A stretch of 64,000 nt of DNA from Spirosoma sp. KUDC1026 (GTDB taxonomy: Bacteria > Bacteroidota > Bacteroidia > Cytophagales > Spirosomataceae): contig NZ_CP056032.1 in assembly GCF_013375035.1 (NCBI RefSeq), positions 3,080,001 to 3,144,000 of the forward strand, read 5' to 3'. Shown here in pieces: positions 34,285-42,972 of this stretch (position 1 is its first letter; each line of letters begins with the position of its first letter). The position numbers were made by a program, and so were the translations under genes. Under the pieces are notes generated by a model, which was not told the origin of the DNA, ran no database searches, and saw nothing but the letters and a program-made list of their open reading frames with translations.

Positions 34285-36549
34285 TTAAAATACCTCAAAT
34301 TCGTGGGTGCCAGTACTTACAGCGTCAAGTCTCCAGAAATTGCCCTCGGCCGTGGCTTTAATGGCTTTACCATCCTGTCGCACCCGACTTTTAGCCGTTT
34401 TTCTGGGTAAATAGACCACGCCGTTCGTGTTGCCCGGTAGGGTGACCCGTAGCCGGAAGCGTTTGGGCTGGTTATCGAACGAGACCGCGATGGGACCACG
34501 CAGGGTCGCTACCCGCAAAGATGCCTGCCGCAACGTATCGGGTTGGGGTTTGATCTGAACCGTTTCAAACGCGGGTGTCAGCGGTTCGACACCCATCAGC
34601 TTCCGAACGATGATATTGGCCGGGGCTGCTCCCCAGGCGTGGTTCCAGTCCTGATTCGGTTTGTAACGGGTGTCCCAGGCTTCGGTGGTCATGGTCGATC
34701 CGGTACGAATCATGTTATACCAACTTCGCTCGGCCGTCGAATTCATCAGTGCCAGCCCATAGGCCGATTCGTGGGCGTTATACAGCGCGTCGAGCAGAAA
34801 TTGAGAACCATACACACTACACGCCATACCCCGCGACCGAATGTGCGCCAGTACGTTCGACTGGTGTTTCGGGGGAATCAGCCCAAACGCCAGTGCCATC
34901 ATGTTGGCGTGCAATGACGCGTGGTCGGTGCCGTCCCCGTCGCGGACCAGGCCGGTTTTGGGGTCGAGAAAAGTCAATTCAAACGCTTTCTTTACCTGAG
35001 CCGCCCGATTGGTAAAAAACGTAGCGTCGGCGGTTTTGCCCAGTTGCTTCGCCAATTGCGCCATGAACACCAACCCCTCGTAATGAAAGGCGTTGACCAC
35101 GGCGTTATAATCCCGAAAAACAAAGCCGTCCGTTTCGCCTGCCTCTTTTTTGCCCAGTCCCAGAACGCCCTGTTGTGGCCAGTCGACAATGTCCTGGATG
35201 GTCGGGCGTCCGTCGAACGTAGTATAATGAATGGACTCTTTGAATTCGGGCGTCTGCAAACCGGTGCGCGTGCTGATCAGCCCGTCCGGCCGGGCCAGCG
35301 GTAGCAGGAGCTTGGCTTTCAAATCGGGATAAAGGGCTGCAACGGTGCGCGAATCGCCGGAGTAGAGGTAGTCGCACCAGGCAATCAGGACGTTCTGCAA
35401 CGACCACTCGGTTGGCCAGGTCGCATGAAAAACCAGGTAATTCAGCGATCGTTTGGCGATGGTGTACTCGGCGTCGGTGGCGTAGTGAGAGAGCTGATTG
35501 ATTAGGGCGTCGGCCTCGTACGGAATCCGCTCGCGGTCACCGTCGACGTAATAGCCCGAAAACGTAGTGGCTTTGATGGTGTGTTTGCAGATGTCCCAGA
35601 CCTGATTCAGCACCGAATCGGAACTCACAAAGGTCGTGGCATCCTCGTCGAATGGGTAGTTGACCACCTCACGCACCACCTGCTCGACGCGTCCACTTAT
35701 CTTCGATTGGTCCACGTCTACGTAGCGAAACGGCAGTACCTCACCGATGTAATCGGGCATCAAAATAGCTTTGGGACCGGTGTTGCGCGGATCGGATTTG
35801 AACTGAACTGCGTATCGGTGTTTGCTCTGCTGGAGTGGCAGGATAATCCGGCGGTACCGCAGTGTACCAGCGGGTTTGGCGTCAACGTATCCCTCAGGGG
35901 TCAGCGCTTCGCCGATGTGCAGCACCAACGTATCGCGGTCAGACTGAGCCGATGCCGTAACGAAAATCTGCCCGAAAGCATCGTTCCCGAAGTCGTATAA
36001 CATCCGTCTGCCGGGTAACGAGCGTTGCTCTTTAGTTCGCTCTTCGGTTTTGACCAGCGGATAAAAGGGCGTTTCGTAATCAGTGATTTTGGGTGCCGTA
36101 CGAAATGCTTTTATCACGGAGAAGTCGCCCGCTGTCTGCTGGTCATTCCAGGTTTTGACCCGCCAGAAGTAGATCCGGTCCGCAGTCAGCCGCAGCGTAG
36201 CCGGTAACTGCACTCCCACACTCTGGGTACTCAATACCTTTCCCGAATCCCAAATATCCCCCACATTAGCCTGACTATTTTTGCGGGAGGAACTGAGGAT
36301 GATTTGATAGGCCGTCTGGCGACTGTCGGGCAGTACCCAGCTAAACGATGGGCGAGCACTGCGAATCAGGGCCAACTGACCCGCGAACTTCGCCGAATCA
36401 GCCCCGTCGAGCGACCAGTTCGTTAAAAAACCATTGCTCCACACCCGGTCGGTATGGAGCAACAAATCCGTACGCAGGGCCGTCGGCGCTGTCTGAGCCG
36501 CGGCCGTCTGTACAATCAGGAAAGACAAAATAAAAAAAAGATCCCGCAT
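34285..36549 (-). CDS. Alpha-L-rhamnosidase (GH78), exported
   Basis: A 754-residue enzyme with signal MRDLFFILSFLIVQTAAAQ. An N-terminal beta region with the fibronectin-like LRLTADRIYFWRVKTWND is followed by an (alpha/alpha)6 barrel. The signature YVDGDRERIPYEADALINQ contains the catalytic-site acids of GH78, and WPTEWSLQNVLIAWCDYLYSG and RSWYNMIRTGSTMTTEAWD complete the active-site wall. It removes alpha-linked L-rhamnose, for instance from rhamnogalacturonan or from the Rha-GlcA caps of arabinogalactan. It is 15 bases downstream of the DUF2264 gene. Confidence 0.93.
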   Translation of the reverse strand: MRDLFFILSFLIVQTAAAQTAPTALRTDLLLHTDRVWSNGFLTNWSLDGADSAKFAGQLALIRSARPSFSWVLPDSRQTAYQIILSSSRKNSQANVGDIWDSGKVLSTQSVGVQLPATLRLTADRIYFWRVKTWNDQQTAGDFSVIKAFRTAPKITDYETPFYPLVKTEERTKEQRSLPGRRMLYDFGNDAFGQIFVTASAQSDRDTLVLHIGEALTPEGYVDAKPAGTLRYRRIILPLQQSKHRYAVQFKSDPRNTGPKAILMPDYIGEVLPFRYVDVDQSKISGRVEQVVREVVNYPFDEDATTFVSSDSVLNQVWDICKHTIKATTFSGYYVDGDRERIPYEADALINQLSHYATDAEYTIAKRSLNYLVFHATWPTEWSLQNVLIAWCDYLYSGDSRTVAALYPDLKAKLLLPLARPDGLISTRTGLQTPEFKESIHYTTFDGRPTIQDIVDWPQQGVLGLGKKEAGETDGFVFRDYNAVVNAFHYEGLVFMAQLAKQLGKTADATFFTNRAAQVKKAFELTFLDPKTGLVRDGDGTDHASLHANMMALAFGLIPPKHQSNVLAHIRSRGMACSVYGSQFLLDALYNAHESAYGLALMNSTAERSWYNMIRTGSTMTTEAWDTRYKPNQDWNHAWGAAPANIIVRKLMGVEPLTPAFETVQIKPQPDTLRQASLRVATLRGPIAVSFDNQPKRFRLRVTLPGNTNGVVYLPRKTAKSRVRQDGKAIKATAEGNFWRLDAVSTGTHEFEVF

Positions 36550-36564
36550 GAACCCGTCGGTCGA

Positions 36565-37824
36565 TTAGCGCAAATTCACGCTGTGGTCGTGCGGAAAATC
36601 GTCTCCGCCCCAAATTTTCTGTGCACTCCACTTCGCTGGCGCATCGGCCCAGAACGGATCGGAGGCCGGGAGGCCGAGCGGCAGAAAGATGTTCGTGGCA
36701 ATATACAAACTACCCTGGTTGTTATACACATCGGCCAGATCGGGCTGCGACCCGTGCAGCCCAATGGTGAGCCAGCCGTTCTGGTACGTAGACGGGCTTT
36801 CCAGCGTCTTTTTTATCACCGCCGTCAGGGCGCAGCGCACCTGCGCGGGAGTTAGTTGCTCGGGCAGCGTTTTCCGCCAGGCCATATCGGCCAGGTGCTG
36901 AAAAACAGCGCCCCGGTAGACGATGGAACGGCCTGTGGCAGGATACGTACCATCGGTATTGATAAGCCGCTCCTGAATGACGGCGTAGCGGTCGTTTCGC
37001 TTGTTGATCTTGTCGATCATGCTGGTGTAGGCATTCGTCTTCTTGCCAATAATCTCCGTAATGGCGGTCAGGAAGGGGTGGATGACGTAGCTGTTATAAT
37101 AATCGAAGGCGTACGACGGCCCATCCGAATACATACCATCGCCTACATACCACTGTTCCAGTTGCTGGAGCGCATAGTCCACCCGCATGGGGTCCCACTC
37201 GTAGCCGTATCTGGCAAAAAACGCTTCGTTCATGGCTGAGAACAACAGCCAGTTCGAAAAACCAGGCTTGAACTGGCGAGTACTTTTGACTGCCCTGATC
37301 AGCAGCGCCCGATCTGGTTTGCTCAGGTGTTCCCACAGCCAGGGGGCGCGGGTAAATGCGAGCGCAATGAACGACGCATCGACGAGCTGTTGACCTCCCA
37401 GATCAAAGCGCATATAATCCTTCGCCGTTGAGTCCAGCGCGTGGTGTACCCCTTGAATTGCCCACTGCCGATACTGATTTCGCAGGGCTACTTCCTCTGC
37501 GCTGCCGCCTTCGCCCTGCAGCCAGGGGGCAATACCACTCAGTACCCGCCCCAGTACCTCGACGTACTGGACCTGTATCCGGTGCTCTTTGTTGTCAACT
37601 CGCTTGGAGACCACTGTCGGCATCACAATACGCAGGCTGTCGTGGGCAAGACTTGACATCACTGGTCTGACCATCTTGTCCATCTCGGCCAGCCAGAACT
37701 GCCGGTCGGAAACAGCAGAAGCGGGGGGCTTTTGGGACGTTTTTTTCTTCTGAGCAAAGCCAGTCCCGGTCGATAGACCGAGGAGAAGGCCGATGCCCAG
37801 CAGGCGTAAACTGATTCGTTTCAT
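36565..37824 (-). CDS. DUF2264-domain exported protein, probable uronate-active enzyme
   Basis: A 419-residue protein with signal MKRISLRLLGIGLLLGLSTG. The DUF2264 region (about 42-400) is all-helical, with LAFTRAPWLWEHLSKPDRALL, NNWLLFSAMNEAFF-like sequence and YVGDGMYSDGPSYAFDYYNSYV, matching an (alpha/alpha)6 toroid. I recall proteins of this type being linked to beta-glucuronidase activity on arabinogalactan (GH154), but cannot verify that here. Position between GH105 and GH78 supports a glycan role. It could also be an unrecognised lyase. Confidence 0.78.
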   Translation of the reverse strand: MKRISLRLLGIGLLLGLSTGTGFAQKKKTSQKPPASAVSDRQFWLAEMDKMVRPVMSSLAHDSLRIVMPTVVSKRVDNKEHRIQVQYVEVLGRVLSGIAPWLQGEGGSAEEVALRNQYRQWAIQGVHHALDSTAKDYMRFDLGGQQLVDASFIALAFTRAPWLWEHLSKPDRALLIRAVKSTRQFKPGFSNWLLFSAMNEAFFARYGYEWDPMRVDYALQQLEQWYVGDGMYSDGPSYAFDYYNSYVIHPFLTAITEIIGKKTNAYTSMIDKINKRNDRYAVIQERLINTDGTYPATGRSIVYRGAVFQHLADMAWRKTLPEQLTPAQVRCALTAVIKKTLESPSTYQNGWLTIGLHGSQPDLADVYNNQGSLYIATNIFLPLGLPASDPFWADAPAKWSAQKIWGGDDFPHDHSVNLR

Positions 37825-37892
37825 TGAGGAATTAGAGTTGACTATTGTACTTTCTACCCGCCTGAGAGATGTGCTAGCTCTAGCTACATCAC

Positions 37893-37956
37893 CCCCCCGC
37901 CCCCTAAAGGGGGAGAAAATTGTAAATAAACTTCTCCCCCTTTAGGGGGCGGGGGG
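37893..37956. repeat. 25-bp perfect inverted repeat between DUF2264 and GH105 genes
   Basis: Arms 37893-37917 and 37932-37956 are perfectly complementary around a 14-base AT-rich loop. Each arm carries the inner palindrome CCCCCTAAAGGGGG. It fills most of the 180-base gap. No T tract follows, so it is more like a dispersed palindromic element than a plain terminator. Confidence 0.85.
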
Positions 37957-38004
37957 TAGCCTCGGTATGAGAGAAAAACAACAGAATGATCAAGAAATAA
38001 GCGA

Positions 38005-39147
38005 TTATTTCCGCTTGCTCACGCCCTTTTTCTCCAAAAAACGGTACATCTCGCAGCCAGCGAGCAAAAAGGCGCCGACGCCAAAATTAGTCGTTGATTT
38101 GGCGTTGACGACCTGCCCCGGAATGGCCTTTTCGCCGATGGGCTGTACGTAGCCCACCGCTCCGTCGGATTGCAACGCTACGGTCGACAGGTAGGTCCAG
38201 CCTTTCTGAGCAGCAGGCAGGTACGTTTTCTTGTCGAGGTAGCCGTTGTTGATGCCCCACAGCAGGCCATAGGTAAAGAAGGCCGTACCGCTGGTTTCCG
38301 GGCCGGGGGCGTGGGCCGGATCGAGCATGCTCCGAGTCCAGTAGCCGTCAGCCTGCTGGGCGGGTAGGATCGCTTCGGCCATGCCGGTAAATTTTGCTAC
38401 GTACTCGGCGTGGTGCGGGTCGTTCTTGGGTAGGTCGTTTAGCACTTTGGCTAGCCCGGCAAACACCCAGCCATCGCCCCGCGCCCAGAAATCCTTCTGA
38501 CCATTCGCGCTCTTGTGTTTCGGATAGACATACTTGGCGTCGCGATAGTACAGCTTCGCATCACGATCGTACATAATGCTGTTGGCGTAGGTGAAGTACT
38601 CGTGTAGCTTCTCCAGGTACTGCTTGTCGCCGGTTAGTTTATAAAGTTTGGTCATGACCGGCATCACCATATACAGACCATCCGCCCACCACCAGTAGTC
38701 GTTCCGGTCAGTGCTCATCTCGTAGCTCATCACCTCTTTAGCGCGGGTAATTCGTTCGGGCACCGGCTTGAGGGTATAGAGGTCGATGTAGGTCTGGAAG
38801 CAGATCTGCCAGTCGCCAAACAGGACGTAATCGTCGGTTTCGCCGTACGAGTATTTCCAACTGGCTTTATCATCGGACTTAGCGCCCTTCCACTCGTTGT
38901 GCTCGGCCCAGGCTTCAGAGTACGCCCGGTACGCGTCGTTTTTGGTCAGAAAATACGCTTCCATATTGCCCGTATGGTAAGCCGCGTTGTCCCAGAACGC
39001 TCGTCCGTGGGTGGGATTGGTGGTCTGCCAGTGGTCGTTGACGCGCTGAATCGCTTCCAGCACCCCAGCCGCCGTTGGCTGGGGCTGCGCTCGTAAGGCA
39101 GACGTAGCGAATAGCAGAAAAAAGCTAACAAAACGGTACAACCGCAT
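38005..39147 (-). CDS. GH105/GH88-family unsaturated glucuronyl/rhamnogalacturonyl hydrolase (copy 2)
   Basis: A 380-residue (alpha/alpha)6 enzyme with a signal peptide (MRLYRFVSFFLLFATSALRA). Key segments: RAFWDNAAYHTGNMEAYF, the Asp-bearing DYWWWADGLYMVMPVMTKL, FWARGDGWVFAGLAKVL and SGTAFFTYGLLWGINNGYL. It removes delta-4,5-uronic acid from the non-reducing ends made by a lyase. It is clearly divergent from copy 1, so the two probably face different linkages. ATG 39147 gives the signal peptide; it follows the GH43-like gene by 12 bases. Confidence 0.93.
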   Translation of the reverse strand: MRLYRFVSFFLLFATSALRAQPQPTAAGVLEAIQRVNDHWQTTNPTHGRAFWDNAAYHTGNMEAYFLTKNDAYRAYSEAWAEHNEWKGAKSDDKASWKYSYGETDDYVLFGDWQICFQTYIDLYTLKPVPERITRAKEVMSYEMSTDRNDYWWWADGLYMVMPVMTKLYKLTGDKQYLEKLHEYFTYANSIMYDRDAKLYYRDAKYVYPKHKSANGQKDFWARGDGWVFAGLAKVLNDLPKNDPHHAEYVAKFTGMAEAILPAQQADGYWTRSMLDPAHAPGPETSGTAFFTYGLLWGINNGYLDKKTYLPAAQKGWTYLSTVALQSDGAVGYVQPIGEKAIPGQVVNAKSTTNFGVGAFLLAGCEMYRFLEKKGVSKRK

Positions 39148-39159
39148 AATTGGAGGCAC

Positions 39160-40155
39160 TTAGTTGTTCCATTGATTCAGGTTCCACGAATTTACCCATT
39201 TCACTACGGGCTGATTATTCTCAAAGGTGATGGGCAGCCACAGATACCGGCTGTCTTTCAAATCTTTTGGGTTCCACTTGTCGGCAATAAAGATAAATGC
39301 GTCTTTCTTGCCCTGAACCGGCTGAATGTAAGTCGACTGACCGCCAAAGGTCTTATCGGCTAGTGGGCCCTGCATTGGATCGCCGACTGGTTTCCAGGGG
39401 CCGAACAGCGACTGCGCTACGTGCATACTGGCCTGGTTGGGAGCCCAGCCGGTACAGCCACTGGTAATCATGTAGTATTGCCCGTCTTTCTTGAAGAGGG
39501 CCGGTGCTTCCTGGTGTTTGCTGAACAGGAGCGTATCGGCCTGGCTGGCAGACAGGTAATCGTCAGTGAGTTTGGTGATGCGCAGGTCGTAGTTCTCGCG
39601 GGCCGAGTAGATGTGATACGCCGAACCGTCGTCGTCCACAAACAGGGTCATGTCCCGCGACATGTGGCCGTTGGGCCGGAAGCTATTGACATAGCGGTAT
39701 GGCCCGGTTACCTTATCACTGACGGCCACCCCGGCGCGGGCGGCTTTGTAGCCCTGCCCCGGCAGTTCGAGGTGAAACCACATGACGTATTGCTTCGTCT
39801 TCGGGTTGTAAATCACCTTCGGCCGTTCCATTAGACCGCCCACGGCAATTTCACTCTGTGGATCCGTCGATTTGGCCAGCGCCATGCCTTCGGCCTTCCA
39901 GTTGTAGAGATCTTTAGATGAGTAAACGTTGATGCCCTCGGAGGCCGACTGCCCCCGCTTCTCCCCGAACCAGTAGTAGGTTTCGTTCTGGTACAGCAGT
40001 CCCCCGCCGTGAGCGTTGATGAGGGCGCCATTCTGGTCGTACCAGCGTTCGCCGGGCGTGAATTTTGTTTGTTTGCCGGTTGTCGACTGGGCCTGGACCG
40101 TCAGTGATCCAAGGCCGAGCAACAGACTAAAACAGGTTGAGCGTAAGATGTTCAT
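39160..40155 (-). CDS. GH43-like five-bladed propeller enzyme (exo-galactanase type)
   Basis: A 331-residue exported protein (signal MNILRSTCFSLLLGLGSLTVQA). The first blade reads INAHGGGLLYQNETYYWFGE where most GH43 enzymes have an Arg-Asp-Pro motif with the catalytic Asp base; that Asp is absent. This is the pattern of the exo-beta-1,3-galactanase subgroup (GH43 subfamily 24). Acid residues remain in GGLMERPKVIYNPK (likely proton donor Glu) and SRDMTLFVDDDGSAY. It would trim beta-1,3-galactan backbones. It is co-oriented with GH105 and follows the GH16 gene across a palindrome. Confidence 0.88.
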   Translation of the reverse strand: MNILRSTCFSLLLGLGSLTVQAQSTTGKQTKFTPGERWYDQNGALINAHGGGLLYQNETYYWFGEKRGQSASEGINVYSSKDLYNWKAEGMALAKSTDPQSEIAVGGLMERPKVIYNPKTKQYVMWFHLELPGQGYKAARAGVAVSDKVTGPYRYVNSFRPNGHMSRDMTLFVDDDGSAYHIYSARENYDLRITKLTDDYLSASQADTLLFSKHQEAPALFKKDGQYYMITSGCTGWAPNQASMHVAQSLFGPWKPVGDPMQGPLADKTFGGQSTYIQPVQGKKDAFIFIADKWNPKDLKDSRYLWLPITFENNQPVVKWVNSWNLNQWNN

Positions 40156-40206
40156 TGAATAAAGCAGTTAGAAACTGTCTGAAAAATTATTTCTTAACAA
40201 GCCTAA

Positions 40207-40332
40207 CAACCCCTGAATCCCCTTCAGGGCAGGGCTATTAAGTTCTTAATTTGACTCTGATAGTGATTAAATCACCTTCGGGTAGATTGCCCTAAAACTT
40301 AATAGCCCCGCCCTGAAGGGGACTAGAGGTTG
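40207..40332. repeat. Long inverted repeat between GH16 and GH43-like genes
   Basis: Arms 40218-40244 and 40296-40322 are complementary at 26 of 27 positions (CCCCTTCAGGGC core, ending in CTATTAAGTT). Short flanking pairs CAACC/GGTTG extend the element to about 126 bases. The 50-base centre is AT-rich. It fills the only long gap between these two PUL genes. Confidence 0.85.
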
Positions 40333-40354
40333 TCAACTAGTTTCTTAGAACGAG

Positions 40355-41227
40355 TTACCGTTGATAGACCCGGACATAGTCGATTTCGAAACGCCGGGGA
40401 AACGTAGTTTTACTGGGGTCACCGCCGTTGTCGCCACCCAGGGCCAGGTTGAGCAGGACGTAATGCGGTTGTTTAAACGGGTTGATGCTGGTACCGTCCT
40501 GGTTGATGGTTTCCTGCAACGATACGCTGTTCAGCAGCTGGTCATCAACGTACAGGCGAATGCCCGTTTCGTCCCAGTCCATCCGCCAGACGTGGAATTT
40601 ACTGGCCCAGTCGGGGTCGTTGAAGGACGTAACCGGTTTCTTCGTCGTGCGCCACTCCGCTTTGTAGCGTTGATTGGTGCCCCAGGCCACGTTAGCGAGC
40701 AGGTCGTTTCGGTAGTACTCCATGATGTCAATTTCCCCGTTCGATGGCCACTCGCCCGCTACGCCCAGTGTCCAGAAAGCGGGCCACATGCCGGGGCTGA
40801 TGTCGATCCGGCCCCGCATTTCGAATCGACCGTACTGCCACTGGTGCAGTCCCTTCGTGTTCAGGCTGGCCGAGGTGTACTCAATTGTTTTGCGCTGCGT
40901 ACGCCAGTCGCTGCTGCCGGCCTGATACGTTGGGTTAGGCTTCTGTTCGCGACGCGCTTCGATTGTGAGTAAGCCGTTGGCACAGCGGGCGTTATCGGCC
41001 TGGTACCACTGATCTTCGTGATTCCGGGCGAAACCTTTTTCAAACTGCCAGTTCTTCGGATCAGGCGCCCCCGGTTTGGTAAATTCGTCGGACCAGACCA
41101 GTTTCCAGGTGGTGTCCGATTCGGGATTGGGTGCTTTGCCGCCCGATCGAACCGATTGGCTGTGACCAGGAATGGCCACTACACTCAGGACGAATACGTT
41201 GGCGACGAGAAGACGAAAAAAAGCCAT
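40355..41227 (-). CDS. GH16-family endo-beta-glycanase, exported
   Basis: A 290-residue jelly-roll enzyme with a signal peptide (MAFFRLLVANVFVLSVVAIPGHS). The catalytic motif Glu-x-Asp-x-x-Glu is complete in NGEIDIMEYY. Other family segments are LVWSDEFTKPGAPDPKNW, YGRFEMRGRIDISPGMWPAFW and FHVWRMDWDETGIRLYVD, and it ends in DYVRVYQR. By family it cuts beta-1,3- or beta-1,4-linkages: laminarin in some subfamilies, beta-1,3-galactan in others. Next to a GH43 of galactanase type, endo-beta-1,3-galactanase is an attractive reading. Confidence 0.92.
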   Translation of the reverse strand: MAFFRLLVANVFVLSVVAIPGHSQSVRSGGKAPNPESDTTWKLVWSDEFTKPGAPDPKNWQFEKGFARNHEDQWYQADNARCANGLLTIEARREQKPNPTYQAGSSDWRTQRKTIEYTSASLNTKGLHQWQYGRFEMRGRIDISPGMWPAFWTLGVAGEWPSNGEIDIMEYYRNDLLANVAWGTNQRYKAEWRTTKKPVTSFNDPDWASKFHVWRMDWDETGIRLYVDDQLLNSVSLQETINQDGTSINPFKQPHYVLLNLALGGDNGGDPSKTTFPRRFEIDYVRVYQR

Positions 41228-41282
41228 AGCGAGTAAAGGAAAAGGGTGCCGCACTGAATAAGTACGACACCCCGAAAAGTTA

Positions 41283-42914
41283 CTAGTATCCCGGATTCTG
41301 CGCCAGGACGGCGTCTTTGTTCAACTGAATTTCGTTGAGCGGAATCGGCAGCAGCAGGTGCGTGCTGGTCAGTCCCCGCAGCGGGTTAACGGCGCTGTTG
41401 CTGTTGAGCCGGACTGCCCGGTCGACCAGCGTTTTGGTGCGCATGAGCGTCATTCGCCGGTTTTCTTCGCCAATCAGTTCGCGTACCCGCTCGTCCAGAA
41501 TGAAATCCAGCGTCATATCCGACGCGGCTACTTTGCCCACCGTTGGGTAAGCCGGGAAGGCCCGTTCGCGGAGGGCGTTGATGCTCGTGGCAGCCGCTTC
41601 CAGTTTGCCCTGCTTGAACTGTGCTTCGGCCAGCAGAAGGTAGGTTTCGCCCAGTCGCATCAGGATAAAATCTTTGATCATGGCGTAGCCGAACGTATCG
41701 TTGGGGTCAAACTGGTACCACTTGGTCGTGTGCGGAGCAATGTTGAACAACGTATCGGTGCCCGCGTACGGAACCGGTTTGCCGTACGTGGCCGGCTTCG
41801 TTGGATCGTTGTAGACGTAACGACGGCGGATGCTATACTGCGAATTGCGAATGTCGCCCTGCTTGTAGAGACTATACAGTACCCAGTTGCTTAGCCGTAA
41901 CCGGCCCAGCGCCCGGCCGCCCGTTGAATCGGAGAGCGCCATACCCTGTACGTTGTGGTAAGCCGCGCCCCACACCCGGCGTTGCTGAGGGTTGTCGGTA
42001 ATACCACCCACGACCGTCGCGGGGTTTTCCTGCTCCAGCACCCAGATGGCTTCGGTATTGCCCTGCACCCGGCGCTGGTTGCCGTAGACGAACATATCCG
42101 AGTAGTAGTCGCCTGCGCCACCGGACCGGAGACCATAGCGATTCTTAATCAGCTTGAAGCGCCCGCTGCTGATGATGCTCTGCAGCTGGGTTTCGGCCAG
42201 GTCGGGCTTGCCCATGCGCAGGTAGGCTTCAGCCAGCAATTGCATAGCCATGAATTTGTTGGCCCGGCCGTAGAGTTTCCCTTTCGAGTTCGACTTTACG
42301 CTTTCGATGTCAGGCAGATTCGCCACGGCAAATGTCAGGTCGTCGACGATCTGCTTGTCTACGTCGGCCAGCGGAGCCCGTACGAAGTCCGTCTTAGGCC
42401 CCGTGAGCGCCTGCGTAATCAGAGGGACTCCACCAAAGCAGGTTGCCAGATTATTGTACGCGTAACCCCGGAAGAATTTGGCTTCGGCGCTAATACGGGC
42501 TTTACCCCCCGCGCTGATCCCCGTGAGCGTTGGTGCTTCGGCTCCATTGATGATCGTGTTAGTGAGGTTGATCATAATGTAATTCCGGTCCCAGGTGCGG
42601 GCCGCTGCCCCATCGGTCGGGGTCAGCTGGGCGTAGTTGTAATATGGAATCTCGACACCTTCCTGGTTCGCCGTGGCGTTAGCTACGTCGGTACCTACCT
42701 GCCAGACGCTGGGCCAGCCCTGGCGGGACGACCAGGAGAAATACGTACTGGTGTGGTTGTACAGGCCGACCAGCGACGCTTCGAAACCCAGCGAGTCGTT
42801 CAGGGTCAGGGGGGTATAGGCCGAGAACGGTTTTTCTTCCAGAAAGGTATCCTTGCAGGCCGTAGCCGTGGCCAGGACCGAGACGGATAAGGCTATTTTT
42901 AAGTATGTTTTCAT
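41283..42914 (-). CDS. SusD/RagB-family surface glycan-binding lipoprotein
   Basis: A 543-residue outer-membrane lipoprotein (MKTYLKIALSVSVLATATAC, lipid Cys at the end of the leader). It follows the SusD layout: FLEEKPFSAYTPLTLNDSLG near the N-terminus, tetratricopeptide-like helices (AEAKFFRGYAYNNLATCFGGVPLI), and the C-terminal block LDFILDERVRELIGEENRR and LLPIPLNEIQLN that marks the family. It forms the lid over the SusC pore and binds the polysaccharide. ATG 42914 is chosen since upstream starts would precede the lipoprotein leader by over 50 residues. It lies 58 bases behind susC. Confidence 0.95.
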   Translation of the reverse strand: MKTYLKIALSVSVLATATACKDTFLEEKPFSAYTPLTLNDSLGFEASLVGLYNHTSTYFSWSSRQGWPSVWQVGTDVANATANQEGVEIPYYNYAQLTPTDGAAARTWDRNYIMINLTNTIINGAEAPTLTGISAGGKARISAEAKFFRGYAYNNLATCFGGVPLITQALTGPKTDFVRAPLADVDKQIVDDLTFAVANLPDIESVKSNSKGKLYGRANKFMAMQLLAEAYLRMGKPDLAETQLQSIISSGRFKLIKNRYGLRSGGAGDYYSDMFVYGNQRRVQGNTEAIWVLEQENPATVVGGITDNPQQRRVWGAAYHNVQGMALSDSTGGRALGRLRLSNWVLYSLYKQGDIRNSQYSIRRRYVYNDPTKPATYGKPVPYAGTDTLFNIAPHTTKWYQFDPNDTFGYAMIKDFILMRLGETYLLLAEAQFKQGKLEAAATSINALRERAFPAYPTVGKVAASDMTLDFILDERVRELIGEENRRMTLMRTKTLVDRAVRLNSNSAVNPLRGLTSTHLLLPIPLNEIQLNKDAVLAQNPGY

Positions 42915-42972
42915 TCGTGTAAAGAGCGAAAGTGTGAAAGAGCGATTCAGCTGGCTCGTTTGCTCACGTGCA

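Noticed and set aside
41955..42890. A 311-codon plus-strand frame antisense to susD
   Set aside because: Length comes from GC-rich codon bias on the coding strand; susD is certain and the antisense translation has no domain.
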